DNA from: Arbacia lixula
Taxonomy: Eukaryota > Echinodermata > Echinoidea > Arbacioida > Arbaciidae
NCBI GenBank assembly: GCA_963669155.1
Contig: OZ022597.1
Span: 5,792,015 to 5,856,014, forward strand
Reading direction: 5' to 3'
Length of the DNA: 64,000 nucleotides
Below the pieces are notes generated by a model. That model saw nothing but the letters and a program-made list of their open reading frames with translations, was not told the DNA's origin and did not search any database. Both the position numbers and the translations under genes were made by a program. Shown here piece by piece: positions 48,182 to 59,125 of the stretch (positions are counted from its first letter, which is position 1; each line of letters begins with the position of its first letter).

Positions 48182-48704
48182 TTATAAATATATGATAACC
48201 ATGGCTGTGCAGGAAAAAAAAAAAGAGAAAAAAAATGATGCGATTTCTGGAGCACACCAGTTACTGATTTCCACCAAAATATTAAGTGGACTGGCCATTG
48301 CAAAGTGAAAAATTGTGTAAATACTACAAGAAAATACTTCAGTTGTCGTGAAAGAGCGGTCGTCAAGGGAGAGTCCCGGGGGAGAGTCCAGTAAAGACAA
48401 ATCAGTTCTGCAAATTGAAATTATTTCTAACACAAAAGTGAGTAGGTGGGACAGTGCAAAACGAAAAAGGACAAACAATAATATGAAAAATAATAAAATC
48501 TGACTTTTTAAAATTCATCTTCAATAAAACGAGCACCAATTAGCTTCCCAAGGGTGAAACAATGCAGATAATAATTATTAGAATTAATTATTTGACCGAA
48601 ATAATGCAATTTATTTGATATTTTATTTACCTTTGGCGGGGATCGAGAAGGACGGGCGACGTCATCCACTGAATATTCGTCAAAATCGATCGCATCGAGA
48701 GTCA
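48182..48704 (-). other. Non-coding leader of copy 6
   Basis: Closely matches 5582-6087 of copy 1, including GTTGTCGTGAAAGAGCGGTC and CACAAAAGTGAGTAGGTGGG (48431-48450), with small indels. Confidence 0.7.
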
Positions 48705-48840
48705 CATTGGTCTGATGGCCAAATCTGGCCCACATTCTCGGTGATGCCTATTGGGCCAATGAGAGAGCTCTGATGGCCAACTCAGTCGGCTGTTGGAGCA
48801 TTGTGATTGGACGAATGGCCAAGAAATTGGCCAGCACTAG
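48705..48840. repeat. Subterminal repeats of copy 6, core ATGGCCAA
   Basis: ATTGGTCTG-ATGGCCAA, TTGGGCCAATGAG, CTCTG-ATGGCCAACT, GACGA-ATGGCCAAG and TTGGCCAGCAC. Same 8-mer family as copy 1, as expected from their close relationship. Confidence 0.75.
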
Positions 48841-48859
48841 TACCGGGCGGGAAGATTCA

Positions 48860-48894
48860 CTGGGAGTACTGGGTGTTGTAGGCTTTTTGCTAAG
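48860..48894. repeat. Shared upstream block of copy 6, cut short
   Basis: CTGGGAGTACTGGGTGTTGT then AGGCTTTTTGCTAAG. The block stops there and LINE sequence follows at once. Confidence 0.75.
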
Positions 48895-50560
48895 AACCGT
48901 TATAATTAAAACTAACCCCAAGATAAGTGTAATCATAAACAACCTCAAGGGAATTTTCACCAAACATAAACTGAGGAAACCGACGGACACGTCCTCTGGA
49001 AAAAATAACAACTTTGGTTTTTAACACTGGTGTTTACAGTGAGCTTCCATAAATCACAGTATTGATGAACAGCTGATAAAGCACACTGTATAGCTCCTCA
49101 GCAGACTCAGCAAATATTACAGTGTCATCAGCATATAATAATACATACAGACGCAAAAATACCTCAACATTCCATCACTTAAATACTCTCTTATTGCAGA
49201 GGAGCACATATCAAGACCTCTTTATGCCTACTAACAAAAAGTTCAAAATCATTAAGATAAAGTGCAAACAAAAGGGGGAATAAATTTTCTCCTTGGCGTA
49301 CACCAATGTTACAAACAAAAAAATCAGACAAATTATTACCGAGTTTTACACAGGATTTTGCATTCTTATACATATTATAAACAACATTGATGATTTTTCC
49401 ATTAATCCCTGATGATATCAATTTTGACCAAAGACTGGACCTATCTATAAGGTCAAAGGCCTTCTTATAGTCAACAAAAGCACAGTAAATTCTTTTCCCA
49501 CGGTTTAAATACAAATCAATTAGACCATGCAAAGTAAAAATGTGATCCAGGGTACTATGCCCATCTCTAAAACCAGCCTGCTCACTTCCTAAAATATCAG
49601 CACACTCTAGGTAAAGTACAACATTGAAAACTCTAACCAACAAATTCACAAAAGAATCAGGACAGTTTTTCAGTTGTTCATTAATAATATTATTGATCCC
49701 ACTAGCCTTATTGTTCCTTAATTTTTCTTATAACAAGAATGACTTTTTCATAGGTAAAGTCTTTATTTATAGCCTCATTTATTGAACGATCTACAACAGA
49801 AGGATCAAAATCAATTTTGTTTGAACTCAAATCTTCTGGCTTCATACTTAAATTCTTGAAATGTGTCATAAATGCATTTAACGGAATGTCATTTTCTTTT
49901 TCTGGCGATTTACAAGCATCATCTAACAGTTTCCAGTATTTCTTGGGATTAGAATTTTTCAATTTTTGCAGAGAAGTGTGAAACTCTTTATTATATGCCC
50001 TTAATTTTGTCCTAATAAAATGTTTGTAAGTTTTTGCTAATTTCCTAAGTTCTAACTTTGCATCAACAGAGTTCAATTTCTGCAACCCATGTTTTCCTTT
50101 AAAGTAGTCTTTTCTACGGGTTTCACAAGCTTCATCAAAGCAGGGCTTATCATTTTTACCAAAATGATCATTACGTCTTTAAGCATTCGTCACCGAATGT
50201 GCTTTCTTACAAATTCCTATGGACTTAGCATGATCGATTAACAATCTATTCAAGTCTTGTCCATATTGTCCATAATGCACTGAGAAATTGATTCACTATA
50301 AAAAGAGTCAATCTTATTATTCACATCATTAATTGCCTCAGTATCGAAAGAATTAAGGTAGGAAGTTTCAACTTCCTTTTTTCAAGATATTTTCAAAGGT
50401 TCATATATGTATCACTTAGCTGAGCAACATCAAAAGTGAGTTGGACAGAAATGGCTCCATGAGCATCAGACAAGCACTTATCTAAGGGGTAAACATGAAA
50501 ATATGTAATCTTCGACATGATTTGTGAGGAATAACCTCAGTAGTACCCGTGTCCAATTAA
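48895..50560 (-). mobile_element. Non-LTR retrotransposon fragment (RT)
   Basis: On the minus strand, 50085-49708 encodes a pre-RT region (KKYWKLLDDACKSPEKEND). 49649-49191 encodes RT with EQAGFRDGHSTLDHIFTLHG, CAFVDYKKAFDLIDRSSLW and NIGVRQGENLFPLLFALYLN. LYADDTVIFAESAEELYSV follows near 49140-49080 in another frame. Upstream to ~50560 are poorly preserved pieces, possibly endonuclease. Frame changes make it inactive. The 3' end meets the copy 6 boundary block at 48894. Confidence 0.8.
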
Positions 50561-52150
50561 GTATAAATTCCCTAAGAAAAGTATAAATTATGCATTAGTG
50601 GAAGATTTTAAAAAGAAAAATCCATTCATTTCCATTCATAAATTTCTTTTCCAATACTTACATAGAATGTGGGAATGTAGCTACACTCTTTTTGGGCTTG
50701 TCAGATCCTTAGCAACGTATGACTACATGTAGGCTGCCTTAGAATGATGCTTAGAATGGTGCTGCTATGAACGCATCTTGATGCTCTTGATTGGATCGTA
50801 AAAAACTCAGGAAGATGTCATAATGTCCCACTTGTCAAGGATTGCTGCTTTGCATATGTTGCAATAGCTGTGTGATGGATGACAGCATCCGATGGCTGGC
50901 CGTTAACTGGAATTTGAATAAAACAACAAATTATAATTACCAAAGTACAGCAAAAGCATTCATTATCCTAGTTAGACCAAATTTACTTTTAGAAGTTAGG
51001 TAACCCCCTGGACTACTCCTGCAAAGCGAGAGCACCCTGAAGGCTCGCCTTCATTCAGACTACCGTGTAATCGACCTGTGCATATGAATGAATTACTCAT
51101 GTGCAATACATTTATCACATATGAATGACTCACTGTATTGAATATATACCTACATTGAGCAATGTTACATATTTGCTCTTCATGCGCATAAACTTACATC
51201 TTCACCATCGCAGCTGCTGTCATGCAATTCTGAAACACTTTAGGGTGTAAACAAAAAAAAAATACAACATGGATTAAAATCATCTTTACACCAACCACAA
51301 AAATGTGAGTTTGAGCAAACAGAATTGCTCAAATTTACTGATTTAATCACGACTCTCTGACTTCAAAGCTCAGTGCTATGCAGCTCGCTCACTGCGTGAG
51401 CGGGCTGGTCGCAGTAAGATGTTATTGACAAGGTATTACGCACAGTTTACAGTTGCGAGTATTGCAGAATAATAATTGAACTATAATGCATCTTTGCTTG
51501 ATTAATTTAATCAGTTCTATTCTCTCCAACATCTATTTCGCATTTAAGTCAACATACAACAAACAACTAATGAAATATAGGCCAGCATTAGCAACAGTCA
51601 TGACAGTAACACAGACAGTATTTCACAATCCCAACACCAAATTACACACATGGGACTGACAAATTATGCCAATGAACTCACCCTTACTACTGTTTTGCTT
51701 CGGACTTCTTCCATTCTGTCTTTTCCTGGGGATTTTGATATATCAGCAAGCTCTTAAGTCTTTCAAGCCATGATGACGTCGCAAGAACATAAGGACCAGG
51801 TATTTGAGACGTGAAACAATCTATGCGCGCTCCTAGTTTGACACTGGCGACTGCATGTAGTAATATGAGCAGCGACTAAATTAGGGTGGATGATGGTATG
51901 TCCGAAGGGTCAAATCAAAGAGGGGGTTTTAAAATAATGTTACATCATATCTTATTAATTTCTTTGTAAAGACGTTACATCTCTACTTGTATCTCTACGT
52001 ATGTATATTTGTGTTTCCATTTTTGTTTTTGTTTTTCTTCTCATGTTTGTATTTTGTATGTTACGTTTTTAAAAGGTTGATTGTATGTATACATGTGTTT
52101 TTTCTTATGCGAAATGAACTTGAATTAAATAAAGACGTAATGTATTCGTC
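50561..52150. other. No recognisable gene
   Basis: About 1.6 kb without a long or domain-bearing frame on either strand. A GC-richer stretch, CAGCTCGCTCACTGCGTGAG, lies near 51380. The first AAAGACG-type satellite motifs appear after ~52130. Confidence 0.5.
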
Positions 52151-52789
52151 TGTACGACGTATGACAATTTTATGACCAATTTGTACCGTCTTAAAGACGT
52201 CATTCTGCTATCAGGTTTAAAGAAACAGCATTTTCCTATTTGCAAAAGTCATAAAACTCTGCAGGAATCACATGTGAAATATCAGTCTAGCCTCACAAAT
52301 CTAGTCAGGAAAACTTAACAATGTTTACGTTTGAAACATGGTAGTCCTCATGCATATAGTCGACAACGGTCTCTATGCTATAGGTCTCAGGTGTATGACC
52401 AGCATAAAACCTCAAAAATCTAGCGATTGCCATAATTTTGTTTAAGTTCTATTATTTTAGGGAAATTCCTGATGTGGTATCTACTTGCATTTATCATGGT
52501 TTATACCAAAAAAAATGACCTGCAACATGGACGTACTGTTTTTAAATAGGCGTTATTTTGCCGCCATTTTGTCATTGATCATTTAATGGTCTTATAACAC
52601 GGACATTTGGGGGAAATGAAAGGCGTAAATTTTATGACAGATTAAGGTCATTTTCGTAATTATAGTGGTGAAAAATTAATGTAAGATTTTGGGATAGTTT
52701 TTATAAAACGTCATCGCGTGTAAATAATCATAATATGGTCGTGCTAATAAGTGAAATTTTGCTGTCATTTTTAGATGTCATATTTATAT

Positions 52790-55700
52790 TCTGCTCGTAC
52801 ATTACCTGATTTTTTTATCATTCAAAGACGTCATTATGATGTCGTACCATAGTCATGATATGGTCGTTCAACAAATTTGATTTTTTTTTTGTTATTTATA
52901 GACGTCATTATGACGTCATAACTTAGTCATAATATTCATGGAAAAAGAGGGTTGTCTCTGGTTAGTGTTCGATTTCATTATGATGTCGTATGAAAGTCAG
53001 ATTCTGGTCATACAATAAGAGATTTGTTTGATCATTTATAGACATCATTTTTACATCATAATTTAGTCATAATCTATGGTCGTGCATATTAAAAGTGGGA
53101 TGTTTTTGGTCATAGACGTCATCATGACATTGAGTACGAGTAAGATTCTGTTTACATAATAAGATATTTGTTTGGTCATTTAAAGACGTCATTATGACGT
53201 ATTTAGTCAGATCCTATTCGTACGTGCAATACATATGATTTGTTTAGTCATTCAAAGACATCATTTTGACGTCATATGCAAGTAATATTCTGACTTCGCA
53301 TGAAAGTCAGATTCTGGTCATACAATAAGAGAGTTGTTTGGTCATTTAAAGACGGAATTTTGACGTCGTAACACAGTCATAATATGGTCGGGCAAAAAAA
53401 AGAGTAAGATTTAGGGTCATTTAAAGACGTAATTTTGACGTATAGTCAGATTCTGGTCTTACAATTAGCGATTTGTTTTATCATTTAAAGACATCATTTT
53501 GATGTCGTAACGTAGTCATAATAAAGTCGTGATAAGAAGTAAGATTTTGGTTCATTTAAAGACATAATTATGACGTTGCATTTGAGTCAGATTCTGGTCG
53601 TACAATAAGAGATTTTTTTGTTCATCTAAAGATGTCAACATGGCATCGTAAAATAGTCAAAATGTGGTCGTGCAAAAAGTGAGATTTTTGGGTCATTTGT
53701 AGACGTCAGTATGACGTCGTATTTAAGTCAGATTCTGGTGTACAATACCTCCATTCCATCCCATTTATTTTCGGTTTAAAACACCGAAAACTAAAGCTAA
53801 AAATAGTCTTGTGTAAGTGTTATAAAATATAAAAATTCACCTCTCCTTTTTTTTCACTTTTCACTTTCCTTTCCTTTCTTCACCCCATAAGTGGGCCAAT
53901 TATCCGAAAGAATACAACCACATGGTGTTACCGAAAGTTTTGCTATTTTCTAAATAGTATTTATTAGTACACTCTCACCATGGAAACATTCAAAGAACAT
54001 TTAATACATGATTTGTTTGGTCATTCAAAGACGTCATTGTGATGTCGTTATATAGTCATGATATGGTCATGCAGGAAATACACGTCTTTAAGATGTTGAT
54101 CGAATGAAACTCAGTTTCTGGTCATACAATGAAAATTTTGGTCATTTAAAGATGTAATTTTGACGTCGTAACACAGTCATAATATGGTCAGGCAAAAAAG
54201 AGTAAGATTTAGGGTTATTTAAAGACGTAATTCTGACGTCTAAAGATAAGAGATTTGTTTGATCATTTAAAGACGTCATTTTGATGTCGTAACGTAGTCA
54301 TAATAAAGTCGTAATAAGAAGTAAGATTTTGGTTCATTTAAAGATGTAATTATGACGTTGCATTTGAGTCAGATTCTGGTTGTACAAAATGGGTTTCTTT
54401 GGTCATCTAAAGACGTCAACATGGCGTCGTAAAATAGTCAAAATGTGGTCGTGCAAAAAGTGAGATATTTGGATGATTTGTAGACGTCAATATGACGTTG
54501 TATTTAAGTCAGATTCTGGTCGTACAGTACATAATTTGTTTGGTCATTCAAAGACGTCACTATGATGTCGTTATTATAGTCATGAATATGGTCACGCAGA
54601 AAGTGGGATACATTAAGATGTTGATCGAACGAAAGTCAGATTCTGGTCATACAATGAAGAATTTGATCATTTAAAAACACAGTCATAATATGGTCGGGCA
54701 AAAAAGGGTAAGATTTGGGGTCATTTAAAGACGTCAATCTGACGTTGTATTGTAGTCAGATTCTGGTCGTACAATAAGAGATTTGTTTGGTCATTTAAAG
54801 ACGCCATTTTGATGTCGTAATGTAGTCATAATAAAGTCGTGCAAAGAAGTACGATTTTGGTTCATTTAAAGACGTAAAAAAATGAAGTCGCATTTAAGTA
54901 AAATTCTGGTCGTACAATAAGAGATTTCTTTGGTCATCTAAAGACGTCAACATGGCGTCATAAAATAGTCAAAATATGGTCGTGCAAAAAGTTAGCTTTT
55001 TGGGTCATTTGTAGACGTCAGTATGACGTCGTATTTAAGTCAGATTCTGGTCGTACAATATAGTCATGATATGGTCATGCAGAAAGTGGGATACATCTTT
55101 AAGATGTCGATCAAATGAACGTCAGATTCTGGTCATACAATGAAAAATTTGATCATTTAAAGACGTCATTTTGACATCGTAACACAGTCATAGTATGGTC
55201 GAACAAAAAAAGAGTAAGTTTTGGGGTCATTTAAAGACGTCATTCTGACGTTGTGTTACAGTCAGATTCTGGTCGTACGATAAGAGATTTGTATGGTCAT
55301 TTAAAGACGCCATTTTGATGTCATAACGTTGTCATAATAAAGTCGTGCAAAGAAGTAAGATTTTGGTTCGTTTAAAGATGTAATACTGACGTCGCATTTA
55401 AGTCAGATTCTGGTTGTACAATAAGACATCTCTTTGGTCATCTAAAGACGTCAACATAGCGTCAAAAAGTAGTCAAAATGTGGTCATGCAAAAAGTGAGA
55501 TTTTTGGGTCATGTAGACGTCAGTATGACGTCGTATTTAAGTCAGATTCTGGTTGTACAATACATGATTTGTTTGGTCATTCAAAGACATCATTATGATA
55601 TCATTATATGGTCATGATATGGTCATGCAGAAAGTGGGATACGTCTTTAAGATGTTGATCGAATGAAAGTCAGATTCTGGTCAAACAATGAAAAATCTGA

Positions 55701-56290
55701 TCATTTAAAGACGTCATTTTGACGTCGTATTAAAGTCAGATTCTGGTCGTATGATAAGAGATTTGTTTGGTCATTTAAAGACATGAACATGACATCATAA
55801 AATAGTCGTGATATGGTTGTTAAAAAAGTGGGATTTGTTAGGTCATTTTATGACGTCATTATGACGTCGTAACATAGTCATGATATGATCATGCAAAAGT
55901 GGGATTTGTTTGGTCATTTAAAGACGTAATTCTGTAATGTAGCCAGGAGCTTGACCAAGAAGTGTTTTGTATACAATTAGTAAGACCTTGAATGCTATTC
56001 TCTGCCGCATTGGCAACCAATGCAGGTTTCTTAATATTGGTGTAATAAGTGTTTGTTTCGTACAACCCAATATAAGCCTTGCACAGGTGTTTTGCACAGT
56101 TTCAGTCATTGTAAAGCTAATATAAACATCATGTATCCTTTAGAATTTGTATAATTGTATAATTCTGTTTATATGTACCTTGTGTGATGTCACATTTTTT
56201 ATTTGTAAACCAGTGAAAATGAAATTTCCAATTGGACAATAAATTGCAATATCAAATTACGACGTTGTTACAGTCATAATATGGTCTTTA
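52790..56290. repeat. GACGTC-rich satellite array with higher-order structure
   Basis: Monomers of ~70-75 bp share GGTCATTTAAAGACGTCATT, TTGACGTCGTAACATAGTCA and GTCAGATTCTGGTCGTACAA. Two monomer types alternate into a dimer of ~143-151 bp (the ACAATAAGAGATTT mark at 54771 and 54914; 55277 and 55428). A variant with AAGTGGGATAC and TTTAAGATGTTGATCGA returns at about 54074, 54599, 55081 and 55630, a higher-order period of ~480-550 bp. Weaker, diverged motifs extend back to ~52150. The eight-base palindrome TGACGTCA occurs repeatedly. Confidence 0.85.
55930..56260 (-). mobile_element. LINE C-terminal fragment inserted in the satellite
   Basis: Minus-strand 56109-55933 encodes TETVQNTCARLILGCTKQTL, then ILRNLHWLPMRQRIAFKVLL, a standard C-terminal RT signature of CR1/L2-like LINEs. 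Plus-strand 56190-56260 ends GAAATTTCCAATTGGACAAT, AAATTGCAATATC, resembling a retroposon 3' tail in the opposite direction. Satellite motifs resume at ~56263 (GACGTTGTTACAGTCATAAT). Confidence 0.7.
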
Positions 56291-56578
56291 CGACGTCAGT
56301 GTGTGTGTGTGTGTTTGCACCTGGATATCGGTAGTTTTAGTTAGTTGCATGGGGTGGGGGGTCTGATATATTTGATAAACTGATTTCATTCTTTCCTTTT
56401 TTCGCTTTGGCATAATTTGTATATCATTGAGCATGTAATTTTGTTGTCAATTTATTGATGATAATCATATATAATTAAAAATGAAATACTTTGTATACTT
56501 CAGGTGAAGTCCATGCTTTATGTAATAATTTTGTTTGAATGAAATACAACATTTAAATGATCAACATATTTGTATCAG

Positions 56579-57230
56579 AAATAGAATGATATCATGAGGA
56601 TCTATTAAAGAAGGTAATTGTTCAAGTAGATGACATAGTAAACCACATACTTATCTTTGGAGATTACGTCTTGAAAGCAAAGAATTATAGAAAATCCATG
56701 ATATTTTTAAAGCTATTTCAGACGATTGGAAAATGAGAGACCATAAATTATGCAGGTGGATATTCAGAACAATGGAATTAGATTAAACATTGGGGGGGGG
56801 GGGGAATAGGCACATTGCTTAGATTAAAATCTAGGGAAATATACAATCATTTTATTAGACAGTATCAGGAAGATTATAACTTACAAATACGAGATGGATG
56901 TAATCAATATAACCATGATAAGGAAGAAATCAAGGAAATATTTTTGAGAATAAGACGTACAGTAACTTGTCGTAAGTTCAGGGAATTTCAATACAAATTT
57001 CTATACATGGTGCCTTAAATACTAAAGAACACCTCTGCAGATTTGGATTTGTATCTGATAAACTATGCTCTCTGTGTAGAAGGGAGGAGTAGACGCATCC
57101 ACCTTTTTTTTTTTTTTTTTTTTTTGTGAACAAGTTCAAAGAACTTGGCAAGAAATAATAGATAGATTAGAGTTCAAATAAATAAGAAAAATAAGTTCCC
57201 ACTAATCTATGTAAACTTATCCACTAAAAG
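56579..57230 (+). repeat. 652-bp tandem duplication, first unit (LINE tail plus MITE end)
   Basis: Almost identical to 57231-57882. Encodes LRLKSREIYNHFIRQYQED and RIRRTVTCRKFREFQYKF; other frames give NTKEHLCRFGFVSDKLCSLC, resembling the C-terminal Cys region of non-LTR retrotransposons. The last ~40 bp (AAATAAGTTCCCACTAATCT...) match the terminal repeat of the MITE at 58594. Confidence 0.9.
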
Positions 57231-57882
57231 AAATAGAATGATATCATGAGGATCTATTAAAGAAGGTAATTGTTCAAGTAGATGACATAGTAAACCACAT
57301 ACTTATCTTTGGAGATTACGTCTTGAAAGCAAAGAATTATAGAAAATCCATCATATTTTTAAAGCTATTTCAAACGATTGGAAAATGAGAGACCATAAAT
57401 TATGCAGGTGGATATTCAGAACAATGGAATTAGATTAAACATTGGGGGGGGGGGGGGGAATAGGCACATTGCTTAGATTAAAATCTAGGGAAATATACAA
57501 TCATTTTATTAGACAGTATCAGGAAGATTATAACTTACAAATACGAGATGGATGTAATCAATATAACCATGATAAGGAAGAAATCAAGGAAATATTTTTG
57601 AGAATAAGACGTACAGTAACTTGTCGTAAGTTCAGGGAATTTCAATACAAATTTCTATACATGGTGCCTTAAATACTAAAGAACACCTCTGCAGATTTGG
57701 ATTTGTATCTGATAAACTATGCTCTCTGTGTAGAAGGGAGGAGTAGACGCATCCACACCTATTTTTTTTTTTTTTTTGTGAACAAGTTTAAAGAACTTGG
57801 CAAGAAATAATAGATAGATTAGAGTTAAACTAAATAAGAAAAATAAGTTCCCACTAATCTATGTAAACTTATCCACTAAAAG
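57231..57882 (+). repeat. 652-bp tandem duplication, second unit
   Basis: Starts AAATAGAATGATATCATGAG as in the first unit. Differences are mainly in the G-run, the T-run and a few bases. It continues into the rest of a short MITE, then into further LINE-like sequence (58050-58310). Confidence 0.9.
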
Positions 57883-58042
57883 CGAATTTCACATTCGTTT
57901 GACGCAATAAAGTCTCATTTCAACGAAAATTTGAAAAAACGCACGCCTCATCAAAATGAAACTTACTTGCGGCAAATAAGATTAGTTTTGAGTGGATAAT
58001 TTTACATAGATAAGTGGAAACTTATTTTTCTGATTTAGTAAC
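57826..58042. mobile_element. Short MITE, internally deleted copy
   Basis: Left end AAAAATAAGTTCCCACTAAT and right end AAACTTATTTTTCTGATTTAG are inverted. The pair CGAATTTCACATTCGTTTGA and GGATAATTTTACATAGAT match the ends of the 532-bp copy at 58594-59125, but the centre is lost. It interrupts LINE-derived sequence. Confidence 0.8.
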
Positions 58043-58593
58043 ATACTAAAATAATTATAAGTGACTGGAATCTAAATTTTATGGGGATCAAAGGAAATTA
58101 AATCAAATTAGAATTAAATTATGCAATCCCATTATTTTTATCTTAAAATATATATTTTTCTAGATCAAAAATAGTTCTTCCTTCAATAAACGAATTTCTA
58201 AAGAGGGTCACAGATTAAAGAGAGAGGGAAAAGGAATTAAAACTGGTAAAATAGGGCTACATTATGATAAAATGGCAAGAGCTAAGTATTTAGGGTACCT
58301 AGTGTAGTATATTTGTCTTTGTCTTTTCTTTTCTTACTCATTAAAATATTTTGTTTAGCAGACAGTACACCCATCTACCTTCCTATACACCCACAATAAG
58401 AATTCCCTGGCAGCATCAGCTCTGTATCTGTTATTTAAACATTGAGGAAGTGAGAGTGTGACATGGGGGTGAGGGGAGGGGAGGGGGCCGACTTTTATAT
58501 ATTGCATGGTTCCATTTATTTATAATTTTATTGAGATTTTCTTTGTTTTCATTAAGTAAATGAATGTATGTGTCTTAATTTTTTACATTACAG
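58043..58593 (+). other. Rest of the decayed LINE tail, then unassigned sequence
   Basis: 58050-58230 translates in pieces to WNLNFMGIKGN, NYAIPLFLS and SKIVLPSINEFLKR, resembling the end of a LINE reading frame. It is the likely continuation of the sequence interrupted by the MITE. 58230-58593 shows no gene; there is a short G-rich run near 58470. Confidence 0.5.
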
Positions 58594-59125
58594 GGTTACT
58601 AAATTTGAAAAATAAGTTCCCACTTATCTAAGTAAAATTATCCACTAAAAACGAATTTCACATTTGTTTGCCGCAATAAAGCCTCATTTTGATGAAAATT
58701 TAAAAAAGCATGCCTCCAGTGACGTCAGCCATAAATGCCAACAGCGCGAATAAAATATTTTATTCACACCGTTCAAACAATACGTTACCGGGAACCCCAA
58801 AGATTGTCCGAGGTTTGTCCGAGTAGCAACAATTAACACATTCAAAGTGCATTCCATCCATTGAATCTGAACGACAAGATGCAGGTGAATGCAATAACGC
58901 GTTACCACTCCGTTAGGGGGAAAGTTGTGAATATATTTACAAAAATGGTATATTGTTGTATATTGTTCTCTATGGCATTTTGACTTCTCTGACGTCACTG
59001 GAGGCGTGGGTTTTTTCAAATTTTCGTCAAAGTGATACTTTTTTGCGGCAAACAAATGTGAAATTCGTTTTTAGTGGATAATTTTACATAGATTAGTGGG
59101 AACTTATTTTTCTAATTTAGTAACC
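58594..59125. mobile_element. MITE / foldback element with ~135-bp terminal inverted repeats
   Basis: Left arm 58594-58727 (GGTTACTAAATTTGAAAAAT ... CTCCAGTGACGTCA) and right arm 58990-59125 (TGACGTCACTGGAGGCGTGG ... TCTAATTTAGTAACC) are inverted copies. Centre ~262 bp without coding. No target duplication is obvious by eye. Superfamily unknown. Confidence 0.85.

Noticed and set aside
52790-56290. Repeats with similar spacing, considered as a CRISPR array
   Set aside because: The whole monomer is diverged satellite with no unique spacers, and the sequence is eukaryotic.
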